Positions 43,073-52,726 of a stretch of DNA of 64,000 bases are shown one piece after another. Origin of the DNA: CAVTTH01 sp963737545 (lineage in GTDB: Bacteria; Verrucomicrobiota; Verrucomicrobiia; Chthoniobacterales; UBA10450); the NCBI GenBank assembly GCA_963737545.1, contig CAVTTH010000004.1, positions 1 through 64,000 on the forward strand, read 5' to 3'. The notes beneath the pieces are model-generated. The model worked only from the letters and a program-made list of their open reading frames with translations. It did no database searches and had not been told where the DNA came from. Positions within the stretch are counted from its first letter, which is position 1; each line of letters begins with the position of its first letter. The translations under genes were made by a program, and so were the position numbers.

Positions 43073-44452
43073 GTGAACGCGGTTGGTTTCTCATTTACCA
43101 TCATTGCAGGAATCCTGCTGCTCAGGCTGCCACGGCGCTGGGCGTTTCTTCCGTTATTGATGGGAGCCACCTACATGACCCGGGGAGAGCAGCTGGAGCT
43201 GGGGCAGCTCAACTTCCCGGTAGTGCGCCTGCTGGCGACGATCGGTTTCATTCGGGTGATAGTCAGAAAGGAGCGGATCGCCGGCGGCATCAACAATTTG
43301 GACAAGATGGTAATCGCCTGGGCTACCTGGTTGCTATTAAGCAGCGCGTTCCACACGGCGAGTGTCTTCGTCGGACGCATTGGCCTCGTTTGGACCGAGC
43401 TCGGACATTATCTTCTCTTTCGCGTGTTCATCCGGAAGCCGGAGGACTTGGTGCGCATTTTCAAAACGGTAGGCATTCTGCTATTGCCGGTTGCTGTTCT
43501 GATGTTGATCGAAAAACTTACGGGAACAAACTACTTCGCCGGGATGGGCGGGGTACATGCGGAGCTGGTACTTCGCCACGGGCACTTTCGCGCCCAAGGC
43601 CCTTTTGCCCACGCCATTCTCGCGGGCACCGTCGGGGCGGCGTGTTTCCCCATGGCGCTGTATCTTTGGCAATCAAATCGCAAGCTCTCGCTCCTGGGCC
43701 TGGCTTCTGCCGGCGCTGTGGTATTCGCCAGCGGATCGAGCGGACCGGTGATGATGGTGCTGGCAACGCTTTTTGCGCTTGCACTCTGGAAAGCGCGAAA
43801 ATGGGTGCGTGTGATCGCCTGGCTGGGTCTGATAGCGACAGTAGCCTTGAATAGTGTGATGAACGATCCCGTGTACTTTCTCATGGCGCGCATTGACATC
43901 ACCGGAGGCAGCGCGAGTTGGTGGCGGGCTCAACTGATCCGATCGGCCATTCAGCACTTGGACGAATGGTGGTTTGCCGGGACTGACTATACACGGCATT
44001 GGATGCCCACAGGAATCTATGCAAATGAGACCGGCACCGACATCACGAATCACATTCTTCAAATGGGCGTGTGGGGAGGATTGCCATTGATGCTTTTGCT
44101 GATCGGTACATTGGCGGCGGCTTTTTCAATTCTCAGCAAGGCGTTGCGGTTGAATAAAAATGCGCCTCCAGAACAGCAGTTTTTGATCTGGACACTGGGC
44201 GCGATGCTGTTCGGTCACTTGGCAAATTTCTTTTCAATATCCTATTACGATCAATCCATTGTGTATTATTACCTGCTCCTGGCCGGCATTGCTTCATATC
44301 ATTCCAGTATCTTGACGACTGGTATGCAGGCAGTCGTGGCGACCAAGAACCGTTGGGGCAAGGTGATTTCAACGCCGGCAGGATCGCGTTCGAGGCGTGA
44401 GCCATCACATTCACAGCTCGTCCTCGCAACACTAGCACCATCCACGCTATGA
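43073..44452 (+). CDS. O-antigen ligase/Wzy-like polymerase
   Basis: A GTG start at 43073 gives a 459-residue integral membrane protein with about 10-12 helices and a large periplasmic loop near 270-330 (DITGGSASWWRAQLIR, GIYANETGTDITNHILQMGV). The loop sequence with a conserved Asn-His pair (TNHI) before the next helix is typical of the Wzy_C/O-antigen ligase fold. It probably polymerises the repeat unit in the periplasm. It overlaps the next gene by four bases (ATGA). Confidence 0.8.
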   Translation: MNAVGFSFTIIAGILLLRLPRRWAFLPLLMGATYMTRGEQLELGQLNFPVVRLLATIGFIRVIVRKERIAGGINNLDKMVIAWATWLLLSSAFHTASVFVGRIGLVWTELGHYLLFRVFIRKPEDLVRIFKTVGILLLPVAVLMLIEKLTGTNYFAGMGGVHAELVLRHGHFRAQGPFAHAILAGTVGAACFPMALYLWQSNRKLSLLGLASAGAVVFASGSSGPVMMVLATLFALALWKARKWVRVIAWLGLIATVALNSVMNDPVYFLMARIDITGGSASWWRAQLIRSAIQHLDEWWFAGTDYTRHWMPTGIYANETGTDITNHILQMGVWGGLPLMLLLIGTLAAAFSILSKALRLNKNAPPEQQFLIWTLGAMLFGHLANFFSISYYDQSIVYYYLLLAGIASYHSSILTTGMQAVVATKNRWGKVISTPAGSRSRREPSHSQLVLATLAPSTL

Positions 44453-45465
44453 AATTGTCCATTGTCATCATTTGCTGGAACGATCTGAAGGTAATTTTGA
44501 ATTGTCTCACATCGATCTACGCCGAAACGGCAGCGATTAGCTTCGAAGTCATCGTTTCGGATAACGGATCGACAGACGATTCGATTGCCCGGATTCGCGC
44601 GGCTTTCCCCCACGCAAGGATCGTCGAAAACGGGGCGAACGTTGGTTTTGCCAAGGGCAATAACGCCGGCATTCGGATTGCCGAGGGTGAATATGTCCTC
44701 GTCCTTAACCCCGACACGATCATTCGCGACCGAGCGTTGGAAAAGTTGGTGACGTACGCCGATCGCCATCAGAGCGCGGGAGCGTTTGGGTGTCGTGTTC
44801 TCAATCCCGACGGTTCGTTTCAGAATCCTGCCCGCCCAATTCCATCAGTCCTCGGTTATCTCACTGCGGCGTTACGTATGGGATGGCTTGCTCATTTCTC
44901 CAGTGCTTTTACATCGAATGTTTACCTGGGATGGGACGGCCGAACTGAACGAACCATCGGATACCAGTCGGGTTGCTGCGTCATGTTTCGAAATGATTTG
45001 CTGAAACGTCTGGGTGGCTTTGATGAGCGCTTTTTCTATCACTTTGAAGAAAGCGATTTGTGTTTCCGAGTGTGGAAATCTGGTTCTTCTATTCTCTTTT
45101 GCCCCGAAGCTGAGATCACCCACCTGGGAGGTCAATCCGTCGGAAGGTTCCCGATCCGGTTCGCCATCGAAACTTACCGCAGCGCTTACCGATTCTTCTA
45201 CAAGCATTACGGGACGAGAGGAGTTGTTCGAGTGCGTTACGTTTTCTTACTCAATCTATCGCTGCGCTACTTTGGTTACAAATTGGTTAGTATGTTCAAG
45301 ACCAGTGAGGCTTTGGATAACCGGCTAAAAATGTACCTGATTACAATGAAATGGAATTTTGGTCTCGATCCGATTCGATTTATTGAAAGCGGAAAAGAAC
45401 CGAATGTTGGCTACGAGCCCTTGGCGCCTCCACCCAGCATGATGCAGGACGCAATCCGTTCGTAA
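44449..45465 (+). CDS. Glycosyltransferase family 2, rhamnosyltransferase-like
   Basis: This 338-residue protein has LSIVIICWNDLKVILNCLTS, VIVSDNGSTDDSI, NVGFAKGNNAGIRIAEGEYV, LVLNPDTII (DxD-like metal site), CCVMFRNDLLKRLGGFDERF and FYHFEESDLCFRVWKSG. This is the WbbL/RfbF type of inverting GT2. It adds a sugar, often a deoxyhexose, to the growing lipid-linked oligosaccharide. It is coupled to the polymerase gene by ATGA overlap. Confidence 0.9.
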   Translation: MKLSIVIICWNDLKVILNCLTSIYAETAAISFEVIVSDNGSTDDSIARIRAAFPHARIVENGANVGFAKGNNAGIRIAEGEYVLVLNPDTIIRDRALEKLVTYADRHQSAGAFGCRVLNPDGSFQNPARPIPSVLGYLTAALRMGWLAHFSSAFTSNVYLGWDGRTERTIGYQSGCCVMFRNDLLKRLGGFDERFFYHFEESDLCFRVWKSGSSILFCPEAEITHLGGQSVGRFPIRFAIETYRSAYRFFYKHYGTRGVVRVRYVFLLNLSLRYFGYKLVSMFKTSEALDNRLKMYLITMKWNFGLDPIRFIESGKEPNVGYEPLAPPPSMMQDAIRS

Positions 45466-45487
45466 GGCAGGATCCACCGAGAACTCT

Positions 45488-46525
45488 ATGGAAAAGTCAA
45501 AAACACAGGAAATCGCAGATTCAAATGCCTCTCTCGTAACTGGCGGTGCAGGCTTTATCGGCTCCCATGTCGCGGAATGCCTGGTTCGGATGGGACACCG
45601 GGTTGTCGTGCTCGATGATCTTAGCGGCGGCTATAGGGAAAACGTTCCCGGTGAGGCCTGCTTTGTAGAAGGGTCAATCCTGGACCATGCCCTGATCGAT
45701 TCGTTGTTTCAGAAACATCGATTCGATCATGTCTACCATCTTGCCGCATATGCTGCCGAAGGGTTGAGTCACTTCATCAAACGGTTCAACTACAACAACA
45801 ACGTGATAGGATCGGTCAATCTGATCAATGCCGCAGTAAACTACTCCGCGAAAACTTTTGTGTTTACTTCGTCAATCGCAGTTTACGGCGCCGGACAGAC
45901 TCCCATGACTGAGGATATGATCCCCGTTCCGGAAGATTCATACGGAATCGCAAAGGTCGCGATCGAGCAGGAACTAAGAATTTCTCACGAAATGTTTGGA
46001 TTGAACTATGTCATCTTTCGTCCGCACAACGTTTACGGCGAACGGCAGAATATCGGCGACCGCTACCGAAACGTGGTCGGCATCTTCATGAATCAATTGT
46101 TGAAGAATGAGCCGATGACCGTCTTCGGAGATGGCGAACAGCAGAGAGCTTTCACGCACATCAGCGACGTGGCGCCGATCATCGCCGAATCAGTGAACCT
46201 GCCGGCGGCACGAAACCAGGTGTTTAACATTGGGGCTGATGTGCCGTTTACCGTGAACCATCTTGCGAAGGTCGTCGCCACAGCGATGGGAAAAGAATGC
46301 AGGGTGAAGCACCTGGAGCCTCGCAACGAGGTCAAGGATGCATTTTCGGACCACACAAAAGTTGAGCGGGTTTTCCCGAATCAATCCAAGACTTCGCTTG
46401 AGGATGGTATCCGGGCCATGGTTGAGTGGGTTAAACTTCATGGATCTCGAGAGAGCGGAATTTTTGGCGGCATCGAGATTGAGAAGAATCTGCCTCGGAG
46501 TTGGGCGATGGCGACGAGGAAGTGA
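45488..46525 (+). CDS. NAD-dependent epimerase/dehydratase (GalE/WbpP-like SDR)
   Basis: This 345-residue extended SDR has VTGGAGFIGSHVAECLVRMG (NAD loop TGxxGxxG), VYHLAAYAAEGLSHF, TSSIAVYG and the catalytic Y-G-I-A-K, with RPHNVYGERQ downstream. It is probably a UDP-sugar 4-epimerase or similar enzyme supplying the locus; the sugar cannot be told from motifs alone. The N-terminal 15 residues precede the fold and may not be essential. Confidence 0.85.
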   Translation: MEKSKTQEIADSNASLVTGGAGFIGSHVAECLVRMGHRVVVLDDLSGGYRENVPGEACFVEGSILDHALIDSLFQKHRFDHVYHLAAYAAEGLSHFIKRFNYNNNVIGSVNLINAAVNYSAKTFVFTSSIAVYGAGQTPMTEDMIPVPEDSYGIAKVAIEQELRISHEMFGLNYVIFRPHNVYGERQNIGDRYRNVVGIFMNQLLKNEPMTVFGDGEQQRAFTHISDVAPIIAESVNLPAARNQVFNIGADVPFTVNHLAKVVATAMGKECRVKHLEPRNEVKDAFSDHTKVERVFPNQSKTSLEDGIRAMVEWVKLHGSRESGIFGGIEIEKNLPRSWAMATRK

Positions 46526-46706
46526 GTGCGGAAAACGTCGGGGCAAGTTTTCAACCCTGCCTTGAGCTGGGTTCCTCTGTGCTTCAGTCGTAAGCGCCTG
46601 CCGACATCGCGCTTGAAATAGGAATGCCTTGCGTCCGCCTTCAGCCCAAATCGCGCCCCTCACAGCATGAGACAATCAATCTGTCGCATCTATCTGGGCT
46701 CTAGCC

Positions 46707-48341
46707 ATGCCATCAGTTGAACCGGAATCCGTGTCTTCCCGACATACTATTTGCGTTCGTTCAGAGAGGGAAGGTTTACCATGGATAAATCTTCTTTCGA
46801 TTCTGGAATGCGTCCTGCCGATTAGATTCAGATTCGCAAAAAGGAGTGACGTTGGAGCAGCGGCAGAAATCGTCTTTGAGCATGAGGCCCACGGCGGGGA
46901 AATCTCTGAAGGTGTCGCTGTCTCAAGCTTCGCGATTCCCGTTTTCCAACTCTCTTCCGCAGGACTAGGAACCACCGAAATCGCAGTTAAGTTTGCGGAT
47001 CATCCGGAGGTCCCTTTCCCATTTCGAAATCGGTCTTTCCGGACGAAAACCCTGACGGCGCCTCAGTCGTTATCCCTGCGCGACAACGAGGAGGTCCTGG
47101 CGAACACTGACTCGGGGCCGCTGTGGACCGTCGCAAACAGGGGCGGCGCAAAACACTTTCGTTCAGCACTCACGCTGCCGGCTGTTCCGGCTGAAGGAAG
47201 CTTGCTCGACGTGCTGAACGGCGATCGTTTCCTGGAACTGCTACCGTTCATCCATTGGGTCCGCGAGCTGTGCACGAGTACCGCGTATCAGGAACCTCCG
47301 CTTCGAGCTTGCTTCATCTTTGATGATCCAAACCTTCACTGGCCTCGTTACGGCCGTGTAGACTTTGGGAAGATCGCCGCGCATGCAGCGATGGAGAACT
47401 ACCGCGTTTCGTTTGCCACAATTCCTCTCGATACCTGGTTCACCCACGAGGCAACAGCCGAGCTGTTTAAGGCTCATGCAGATCGGCTGTCACTATTGGT
47501 ACACGGCAACGATCACACAAGGAATGAGCTGGCTCGGACCTTACCACCGGCCAGGCGAGCGGCCCTTTTGCGGCAGGCAATTCGTCGCGTTGAGCGCTTC
47601 GAGTATAATTCCGGTTTGCGCGTCGACCGGGTCATGGTGCCCCCGCATGGTGCCTGTTCAGAGGAGATGCTGGCGGATCTTCCGACGTGCGGCTTTGAAG
47701 CCGCCTGTATCTCCCACGGGTCCCTCCGCGCGCACAATAAATCCAGTTTGTGGACGAAGACGTTGGGTTACGCTCCGTCCGAATTGATCCAAGGCTGCCC
47801 GGTTTTGCCACGCTGGGGATTTGCAAACAGTAGTGAGAGTACAGTGCTGTTGGCGGCCTTTCTTCGACAGCCGATTGTTTTGCGCGGGCATCATAACGAT
47901 CTGAAGGGTGGTCTTGAAGTGCTCGAGAATTTTGCCGGCATCGTCAACGGATTGGGTGACGTTGTTTGGTCCGGTATGACTGGCTTGAGTCGTCTTAACT
48001 ACTCCTGGCGAATGGACGGAAGCACCATGAGGGTAAAGCCAATCGGTAGGATACTGAATGTTCACGTGCCTGAAGAAGCCGAAACGCTTTTGATCGAATC
48101 CGTGCCGGGTCAAAATGCGGATGCCTGGAACGTAGCTAAAGCAAACGAGGTTGCAGTGAAGGTTCGTTGCGAAGAGGACCTGCCGCTATCGGTTCCGACA
48201 AAACGATCCATTACACTTGAGATGGTTGCTCCGTCCCTCGCCGTTTGCGAGAGAAATGGACAGGCACTGCCGATCACGCCCTTCGTCCGCCGGTTGCTGA
48301 CCGAAGGACGAGACCGGTTGGTCGGGGCATTCGGCCGGTGA
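46707..48341 (+). CDS. Large protein with polysaccharide-deacetylase-like core
   Basis: This is a 544-residue protein. Residues 1-190 are unassigned. The core (about 200-350) resembles a NodB barrel: LRACFIFDDPNLHWPRYGRV (double Asp), YRVSFATIPLDTWFTHEA, LLVHGNDHTRNEL (His metal site), VDRVMVPPHGACSEEML and CGFEAACISHG. The C-terminal 180 residues form a beta-rich region. It is the third NodB-fold gene in the locus. No signal peptide is evident at the chosen start, and the 181-base gap upstream contains no better one. Confidence 0.65.
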   Translation: MPSVEPESVSSRHTICVRSEREGLPWINLLSILECVLPIRFRFAKRSDVGAAAEIVFEHEAHGGEISEGVAVSSFAIPVFQLSSAGLGTTEIAVKFADHPEVPFPFRNRSFRTKTLTAPQSLSLRDNEEVLANTDSGPLWTVANRGGAKHFRSALTLPAVPAEGSLLDVLNGDRFLELLPFIHWVRELCTSTAYQEPPLRACFIFDDPNLHWPRYGRVDFGKIAAHAAMENYRVSFATIPLDTWFTHEATAELFKAHADRLSLLVHGNDHTRNELARTLPPARRAALLRQAIRRVERFEYNSGLRVDRVMVPPHGACSEEMLADLPTCGFEAACISHGSLRAHNKSSLWTKTLGYAPSELIQGCPVLPRWGFANSSESTVLLAAFLRQPIVLRGHHNDLKGGLEVLENFAGIVNGLGDVVWSGMTGLSRLNYSWRMDGSTMRVKPIGRILNVHVPEEAETLLIESVPGQNADAWNVAKANEVAVKVRCEEDLPLSVPTKRSITLEMVAPSLAVCERNGQALPITPFVRRLLTEGRDRLVGAFGR

Positions 48342-48375
48342 GATCAAAACGTCCACTCGGGCGCATCTGGATACT

Positions 48376-49346
48376 GTGCTGAACGCCATCAAATCACGGC
48401 TGTTTTCCACGGCCCAACGAGTTCTCAGTCAGGAGCGCCGCAATAAGATAAAGCATTGGCTGACTTCGAGGCGAAAGAAATGGGCCCGGCTTTATGTGCT
48501 TAGGTACGGACATTACACCGCTCGGGATTTGGTCGATCAGATCCGACAGCGAATTAATGGAAATTTCGAAATCCTAATGGTCCACAGTGCGTACGACCGT
48601 TTGATGCCAATGTCACTCTGGCAGATATCAGGATGTCATCCAGGAACTGATCAACCTCTGCGGCAAGGATCGGACTCTTGTGATGCCTGCTTTCGTTCTT
48701 GGAGGCAAATCTGGTAACCCGATTGAATTCTACAAGACGCACGATTTTGATGCGAAACGGACTCCGTCGGAAATGGGACTGTTGACGGAACTCTTCCGCC
48801 GAATGCCGGGCTCACGACGAAGTCTGCACCCAACACACAGCATCACTGCGTTTGGGCCCCTGGCAGAGCAGTTGACCGCCAACCACCATCATGCGTTAAC
48901 GGCTTCAGGTCGCGGCACACCATTTGAGCTTATGGCACAACGAAAGACCGCGATCGTGGGACTGGGTGTAGAATACTACCGCTGCTTAACCCAAGTCCAT
49001 ACTGCTGAAGATCTCGTCGGCGAAAAGTTTCCCTGTGAAATTTGAGAAAGAATACGTCCCCGTAACAATCGTTGACGCGGCCGGAAACAAGTTTTCATAC
49101 ACGCTCACGGTATTTAGGGCGGGCAAAGCGATGAACCTTGGCCTCGTTCGGTCGTTGTTGTCGCGAGACGAATTACAAGAATGGAAGTTCCGGGGCACGC
49201 AGTTGTTCCTCACTTTCGCAGACATAGTGACGAATCGTCTGGTCGATGCCGCCAAGAGATGGAATCACGATTTATGGCTAGAAGAGAACCTGAGCCGCGC
49301 ACCGCGACTGCACGTATTTATGCAGGTGAAAGTTAACTGCCAATGA
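48376..49346 (+). pseudogene. AAC(3)-like N-acyltransferase, frameshifted
   Basis: Three collinear frames reconstruct one protein of the aminoglycoside 3-N-acetyltransferase fold. The first reads ILMVHSAYDRLMPM. A shift near 48,610 leads to RTLVMPAFVLGG-type sequence (MPAFVLGGKSGNPIEFYKTH, RTPSEMGLLTELFRR, SLHPTHSITAFGPLAEQL, GRGTPFELMAQRK, AIVGLGVEYYRCLTQVHTAE). A shift near 49,030 leads to KFEKEYVPVTIVDAAGNKF and on to 49346. In polysaccharide loci this family uses acyl donors to modify amino sugars. The next gene encodes an acyl carrier protein overlapping by four bases, a likely donor. Confidence 0.75.
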
Positions 49347-49657
49347 CTACCCAAAATAACGAAGCTTTATTTCGAACCGTTTACCAGGCTATTCAAGCAT
49401 TTAACGAGCAGCTGCCTGCGGATAGAGCACTTGTTCCCTCCCCCAGATGCGAACTTGTCGGCTCTCCGAATCTGGACTCTGCCGACGTCGTCAACCTTTT
49501 GGTCATGATTGAGCAAGGGATCGAGCAAGACTTCGGTCTGGCTGTTTCACTTTTCGATGGCCAGACTGTTGAACAAGGGATCGAACGTTTTGTGACTGTC
49601 CAGGCACTGGTGGAATTCCTTGCCGGAAAAATCGATAGCGAGAATGTCCAGCATTGA
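49343..49657 (+). CDS. Acyl carrier protein-like
   Basis: This 104-residue protein starts in an ATGA overlap with the acyltransferase gene. PNLDSADVVNLLVMIEQGIE has the D-S motif that would carry the 4'-phosphopantetheine arm at the start of helix 2, followed by the typical helix pattern and a C-terminal TVQALVEFLAGKI. It probably carries an activated three-carbon unit made by the FkbH-like protein encoded 80 bases downstream. The N-terminal 30 residues exceed the usual ACP length. Confidence 0.75.
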   Translation: MTTQNNEALFRTVYQAIQAFNEQLPADRALVPSPRCELVGSPNLDSADVVNLLVMIEQGIEQDFGLAVSLFDGQTVEQGIERFVTVQALVEFLAGKIDSENVQH

Positions 49658-49736
49658 GAGGTTCTTAGTGGCAAACGAACTGTAAAGATCGGATGGCTGC
49701 TCCTCTTCCTGCGTCTTGATCTGCTGACCGATTCGT

Positions 49737-51431
49737 TTGTCAACCATGAGCAATGACCGCACGGAGTGTCTGATTATCTCTGATTTTTCGGTTGGCGTTT
49801 TTGCTGGCTTGCTACAGAACTCCGGTGCGCTTCCCGATTGCAGGGTATCGGTGGCGCCGTTTGATCAAGTCGCGCAGGTTCTTTTGCAAGCGGATCACGA
49901 CTGCTGGTCTACTGGACCTCAGGTTGCAATCATTTGGACCCGACCTGAACGGGTCAGTCCGTCTTTTGCAAAGGCTATGGCAGGAGAGACATTTTCGGAG
50001 GAGAGCGTTCTCAGCGAGATTGATGGTTTTTGTGATTTGGTCTCCAAGGTCCAAGAAAAACTGTCTTACTCTTTCATCCCCGCCTGGGTGATAACTCTGC
50101 CACGACGCGGGCTTGGAGTTATGGAGTTCAAACAAGGTACGGGCTCGACCTACCTTTTGGGTAAAATGAACGCACACTTGATCCAAAGATTCTCTACGTC
50201 GAAGGCTTTCCATGTGCTGGATACGGATCGTTGGCTGCGAACCGCCGGCAAGTGGGCGTATAGCCCAAAGGGCTGGTATCTAGCTAAGAATCCGTTCGGG
50301 AACGAAGTGTTTTCACAAGCGGCAAAGGACATCAAGGCCGCTCTTCGAGCGCTTGCTGGGAAGACGAAGAAGCTGTTGGTGCTGGATTTGGACGAAACAC
50401 TGTGGGGCGGCATTCTTGGCGATGTGGGTTGGGAAAACCTGATTATTGGTGGTCATGATGCCGTTGGGGAGGCTTTTGCCGACTTTCAGCATGAGCTCAA
50501 GGCGCTGCGTCAGCGCGGTGTTCTCCTCGCCATCGCGAGCAAGAACGACGAACCTGCGGCGTTGGAAGCGATTGCCAAACACCCCGAGATGATCTTGAAA
50601 AAGGAGGACTTCGTTTCCTGGCGGATCAATTGGAATGACAAAGCGGCGAACATCGCCGAGCTGGTTTTGGAACTCAACCTCGGTTTGGATTCCGTGGTTT
50701 TCCTCGACGATAATCCCGTCGAACGTGCGCGAGTTAGCGAAGCGTTGCCACAGGTGTTCGTTCCGGAGTTGCCGGACGACAGGATGCTGTTTGCAACGTT
50801 TTTGCGAAAACTGGACTGCTTCGATCCCGGTTTCATCAGCGAAACGGATCGAACCAGGACTCAACTCTACCAAACTGAAAAGGAGCGGGAGACCCTGCGT
50901 GCTACAACGCAGTCGTTTGATGAATGGCTCGAGAAGCTGGCAACCCGTGTGACGATCGAGCCACTAAACGATCAAAACTGGGATCGAGCCTTGCAATTAC
51001 TTAACAAGACGAATCAAATGAACCTCAGCACGCGACGCCTGACAGATGCTGAATTGCAGGCTTGGGTTGATTCACCGCAGAATCAGTTCTGGACTCTACG
51101 CCTGACCGATCGTTTTGGAGATTCCGGGCTGGTCGGTCTGATGAGCCTTGCAGTCGATGGCGAACGTGGGCGTATGGTTGACTTCATTCTTAGTTGTCGG
51201 GTGATGGGGCGTAAAATCGAAGAAACGATGCTTTATTTCATCCTGACAGAAGCCAGAAAGCTTGGAATTGTTCTGGTGGAAGCCGATTACGTTCCGACCA
51301 AAAAAAATGAACCTTGTTTGAAGTTTTTGGAGCGAACCCGCGGTGAGAGGCAGGGAAACTTGTTCCGGTGGGATACGAGGCAAGACTTTCAGCCGCCTCC
51401 ATACGTCGCAATCGAGATGTCTCGACTATGA
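49737..51431 (+). CDS. FkbH-like HAD-family protein
   Basis: This is a 564-residue protein. The N-terminal 210 residues form the FkbH-specific region and residues 210-340 the HAD domain with L-D217-L-D219-E-T (DxDxT nucleophile), AIASKNDE and VVFLDDNPVERARV. The C-terminal part is GNAT-like (NKTNQMNLSTRRLTDAEL, FILSCRVMGRKIEETMLYFI). FkbH proteins load 1,3-bisphosphoglycerate-derived glyceryl units onto an ACP. With the adjacent ACP and acyltransferase this suggests transfer of a glyceryl-type acyl group to an amino sugar. Confidence 0.9.
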   Translation: MSTMSNDRTECLIISDFSVGVFAGLLQNSGALPDCRVSVAPFDQVAQVLLQADHDCWSTGPQVAIIWTRPERVSPSFAKAMAGETFSEESVLSEIDGFCDLVSKVQEKLSYSFIPAWVITLPRRGLGVMEFKQGTGSTYLLGKMNAHLIQRFSTSKAFHVLDTDRWLRTAGKWAYSPKGWYLAKNPFGNEVFSQAAKDIKAALRALAGKTKKLLVLDLDETLWGGILGDVGWENLIIGGHDAVGEAFADFQHELKALRQRGVLLAIASKNDEPAALEAIAKHPEMILKKEDFVSWRINWNDKAANIAELVLELNLGLDSVVFLDDNPVERARVSEALPQVFVPELPDDRMLFATFLRKLDCFDPGFISETDRTRTQLYQTEKERETLRATTQSFDEWLEKLATRVTIEPLNDQNWDRALQLLNKTNQMNLSTRRLTDAELQAWVDSPQNQFWTLRLTDRFGDSGLVGLMSLAVDGERGRMVDFILSCRVMGRKIEETMLYFILTEARKLGIVLVEADYVPTKKNEPCLKFLERTRGERQGNLFRWDTRQDFQPPPYVAIEMSRL

Positions 51432-51487
51432 AGAAGCTTCAAACGAAGCTGATTTCGCTATGGCTAGTGCGCTGACGTCACTCTGGA

Positions 51488-52363
51488 TTGGAAAAGTGGC
51501 TGCAAGAACATGATCGCACATCGTATTATGGTCTGCGGACTCTCCAAACCATGCAGGGAGAGAAAGTGTTGCCGGTTGCTTCGGACATACTCAGATTCAT
51601 TACTCATCATTACCGTGGCGATGTGTTGGCGATCTACGCGAAGAGAGTGGAAGGCTTGCGCCTTTTACAGAAAGAATTTGAAAGGACTGGGGGATATTCT
51701 GCAAGGTCCTATGCCGAGGTAAAACCGGTGGATGACGAAATGTATAAGCTCGCGCTTCTGCTGTCATTTATTTGCACCAATCATCGCTTCGAAATACTGA
51801 AGGAGTTAGAGCGTTTTTTGCATGAATCTCGTGGTGGCACCCGACGACTCCTCTCAATTGGCTATGGAACCGGTTACGAACTTAAGCTTGCATGGGAAGC
51901 CCTGCCTGGCTGGATAATCGAGGCATTCGACAACGCAGAGGAAAGTCTTAGTTACGCCAAGGACCTGCTTGGATTCTTCAAATGCGGACCAATGACTCTC
52001 CGAACGGAATATTTTCCTTTAGAAACGATTGATGGTCATGATCAATATCGCGGTGCGTTCGGGAAGATCGTAGCTTGCGAGTTACTTGAGCATCTGGAAA
52101 ACCCTGTGGACGCCCTCAAGAATCTACGCGAAGTTCTGCATGAGAAAGGTCAGATTTTTCTGACTATGGCCATCAATATTGCCCAAGAGGATCATGTGTT
52201 TCTCTATGGCAGTCCTCAGCAAGCCAGGGAGCAGGTGCTCGAATGCGGCTACAGAATTGTGAGAGATGCTCTGTCTCCCGCTGTAGCACTCCCGTTTGAG
52301 GAAGGAAAGAGAGAAAAGATCTTTAGAAAGGGCAACTATATCTGCATCGCCGAGAGAAACTGA
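51488..52363 (+). CDS. Class I SAM-dependent methyltransferase
   Basis: This protein has 291 residues when started at a TTG at 51488; the first internal ATG would remove 21 residues. The SAM-binding loop is LLSIGYGTGYELKLAWEALP, with the acidic strand-2 end at IEAFDNA and VACELLEHLENPVDALKNLR as motif post-II. The N-terminal 110 residues are helical and unassigned. It is probably an O-methyltransferase acting on the glycan or on the acyl unit made by the preceding FkbH module. Confidence 0.8.
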   Translation: MEKWLQEHDRTSYYGLRTLQTMQGEKVLPVASDILRFITHHYRGDVLAIYAKRVEGLRLLQKEFERTGGYSARSYAEVKPVDDEMYKLALLLSFICTNHRFEILKELERFLHESRGGTRRLLSIGYGTGYELKLAWEALPGWIIEAFDNAEESLSYAKDLLGFFKCGPMTLRTEYFPLETIDGHDQYRGAFGKIVACELLEHLENPVDALKNLREVLHEKGQIFLTMAINIAQEDHVFLYGSPQQAREQVLECGYRIVRDALSPAVALPFEEGKREKIFRKGNYICIAERN

Positions 52364-52726
52364 GGTTCCACATGAGAACCACCTTCGCTTGCCTCGACGT
52401 CGAAACCCTCTGGAATCGTTCCGAGTCCGTCCCTGACAATTTGAAGCGTCGCGGTCAAAAATATCGACCAAACAAGATTTAGCAGGCGAATTGACCCTTC
52501 CCTTTGTTCAGCGGCGACTGTGCAACGTGTCGGGTTTCACGACAATAGGTGATAATGTTCTGAACAATCGGCCTTGAACTTGCCCGGAGCGGACTTCTTT
52601 CGTATTGTTCTCAGACTGCGAACAGGACAGCTTGTTGAAGAATTGGCATAATTCCTGCGGCATTTTCGAACAATTATTGTCGCAAATCACAATTATCACA
52701 CTCATTATGGTCATTATGGAGTTCCA
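52364..52726. other. 363-base intergenic region
   Basis: No gene, RNA or recognised repeat is visible here. The last 60 bases are AT-rich (around ATTATTGTCGCAAATCACA), consistent with a promoter for the secreted beta-helix gene. This is the first clear gap within the locus and probably separates two transcripts. Confidence 0.5.

Noticed and set aside
46707..48341. Classifying the 544-residue protein as a glycosyltransferase
   Set aside because: No nucleotide-sugar or DxD arrangement is visible; the FDDP, HGNDH and PPHG motifs fit a NodB-like barrel better.
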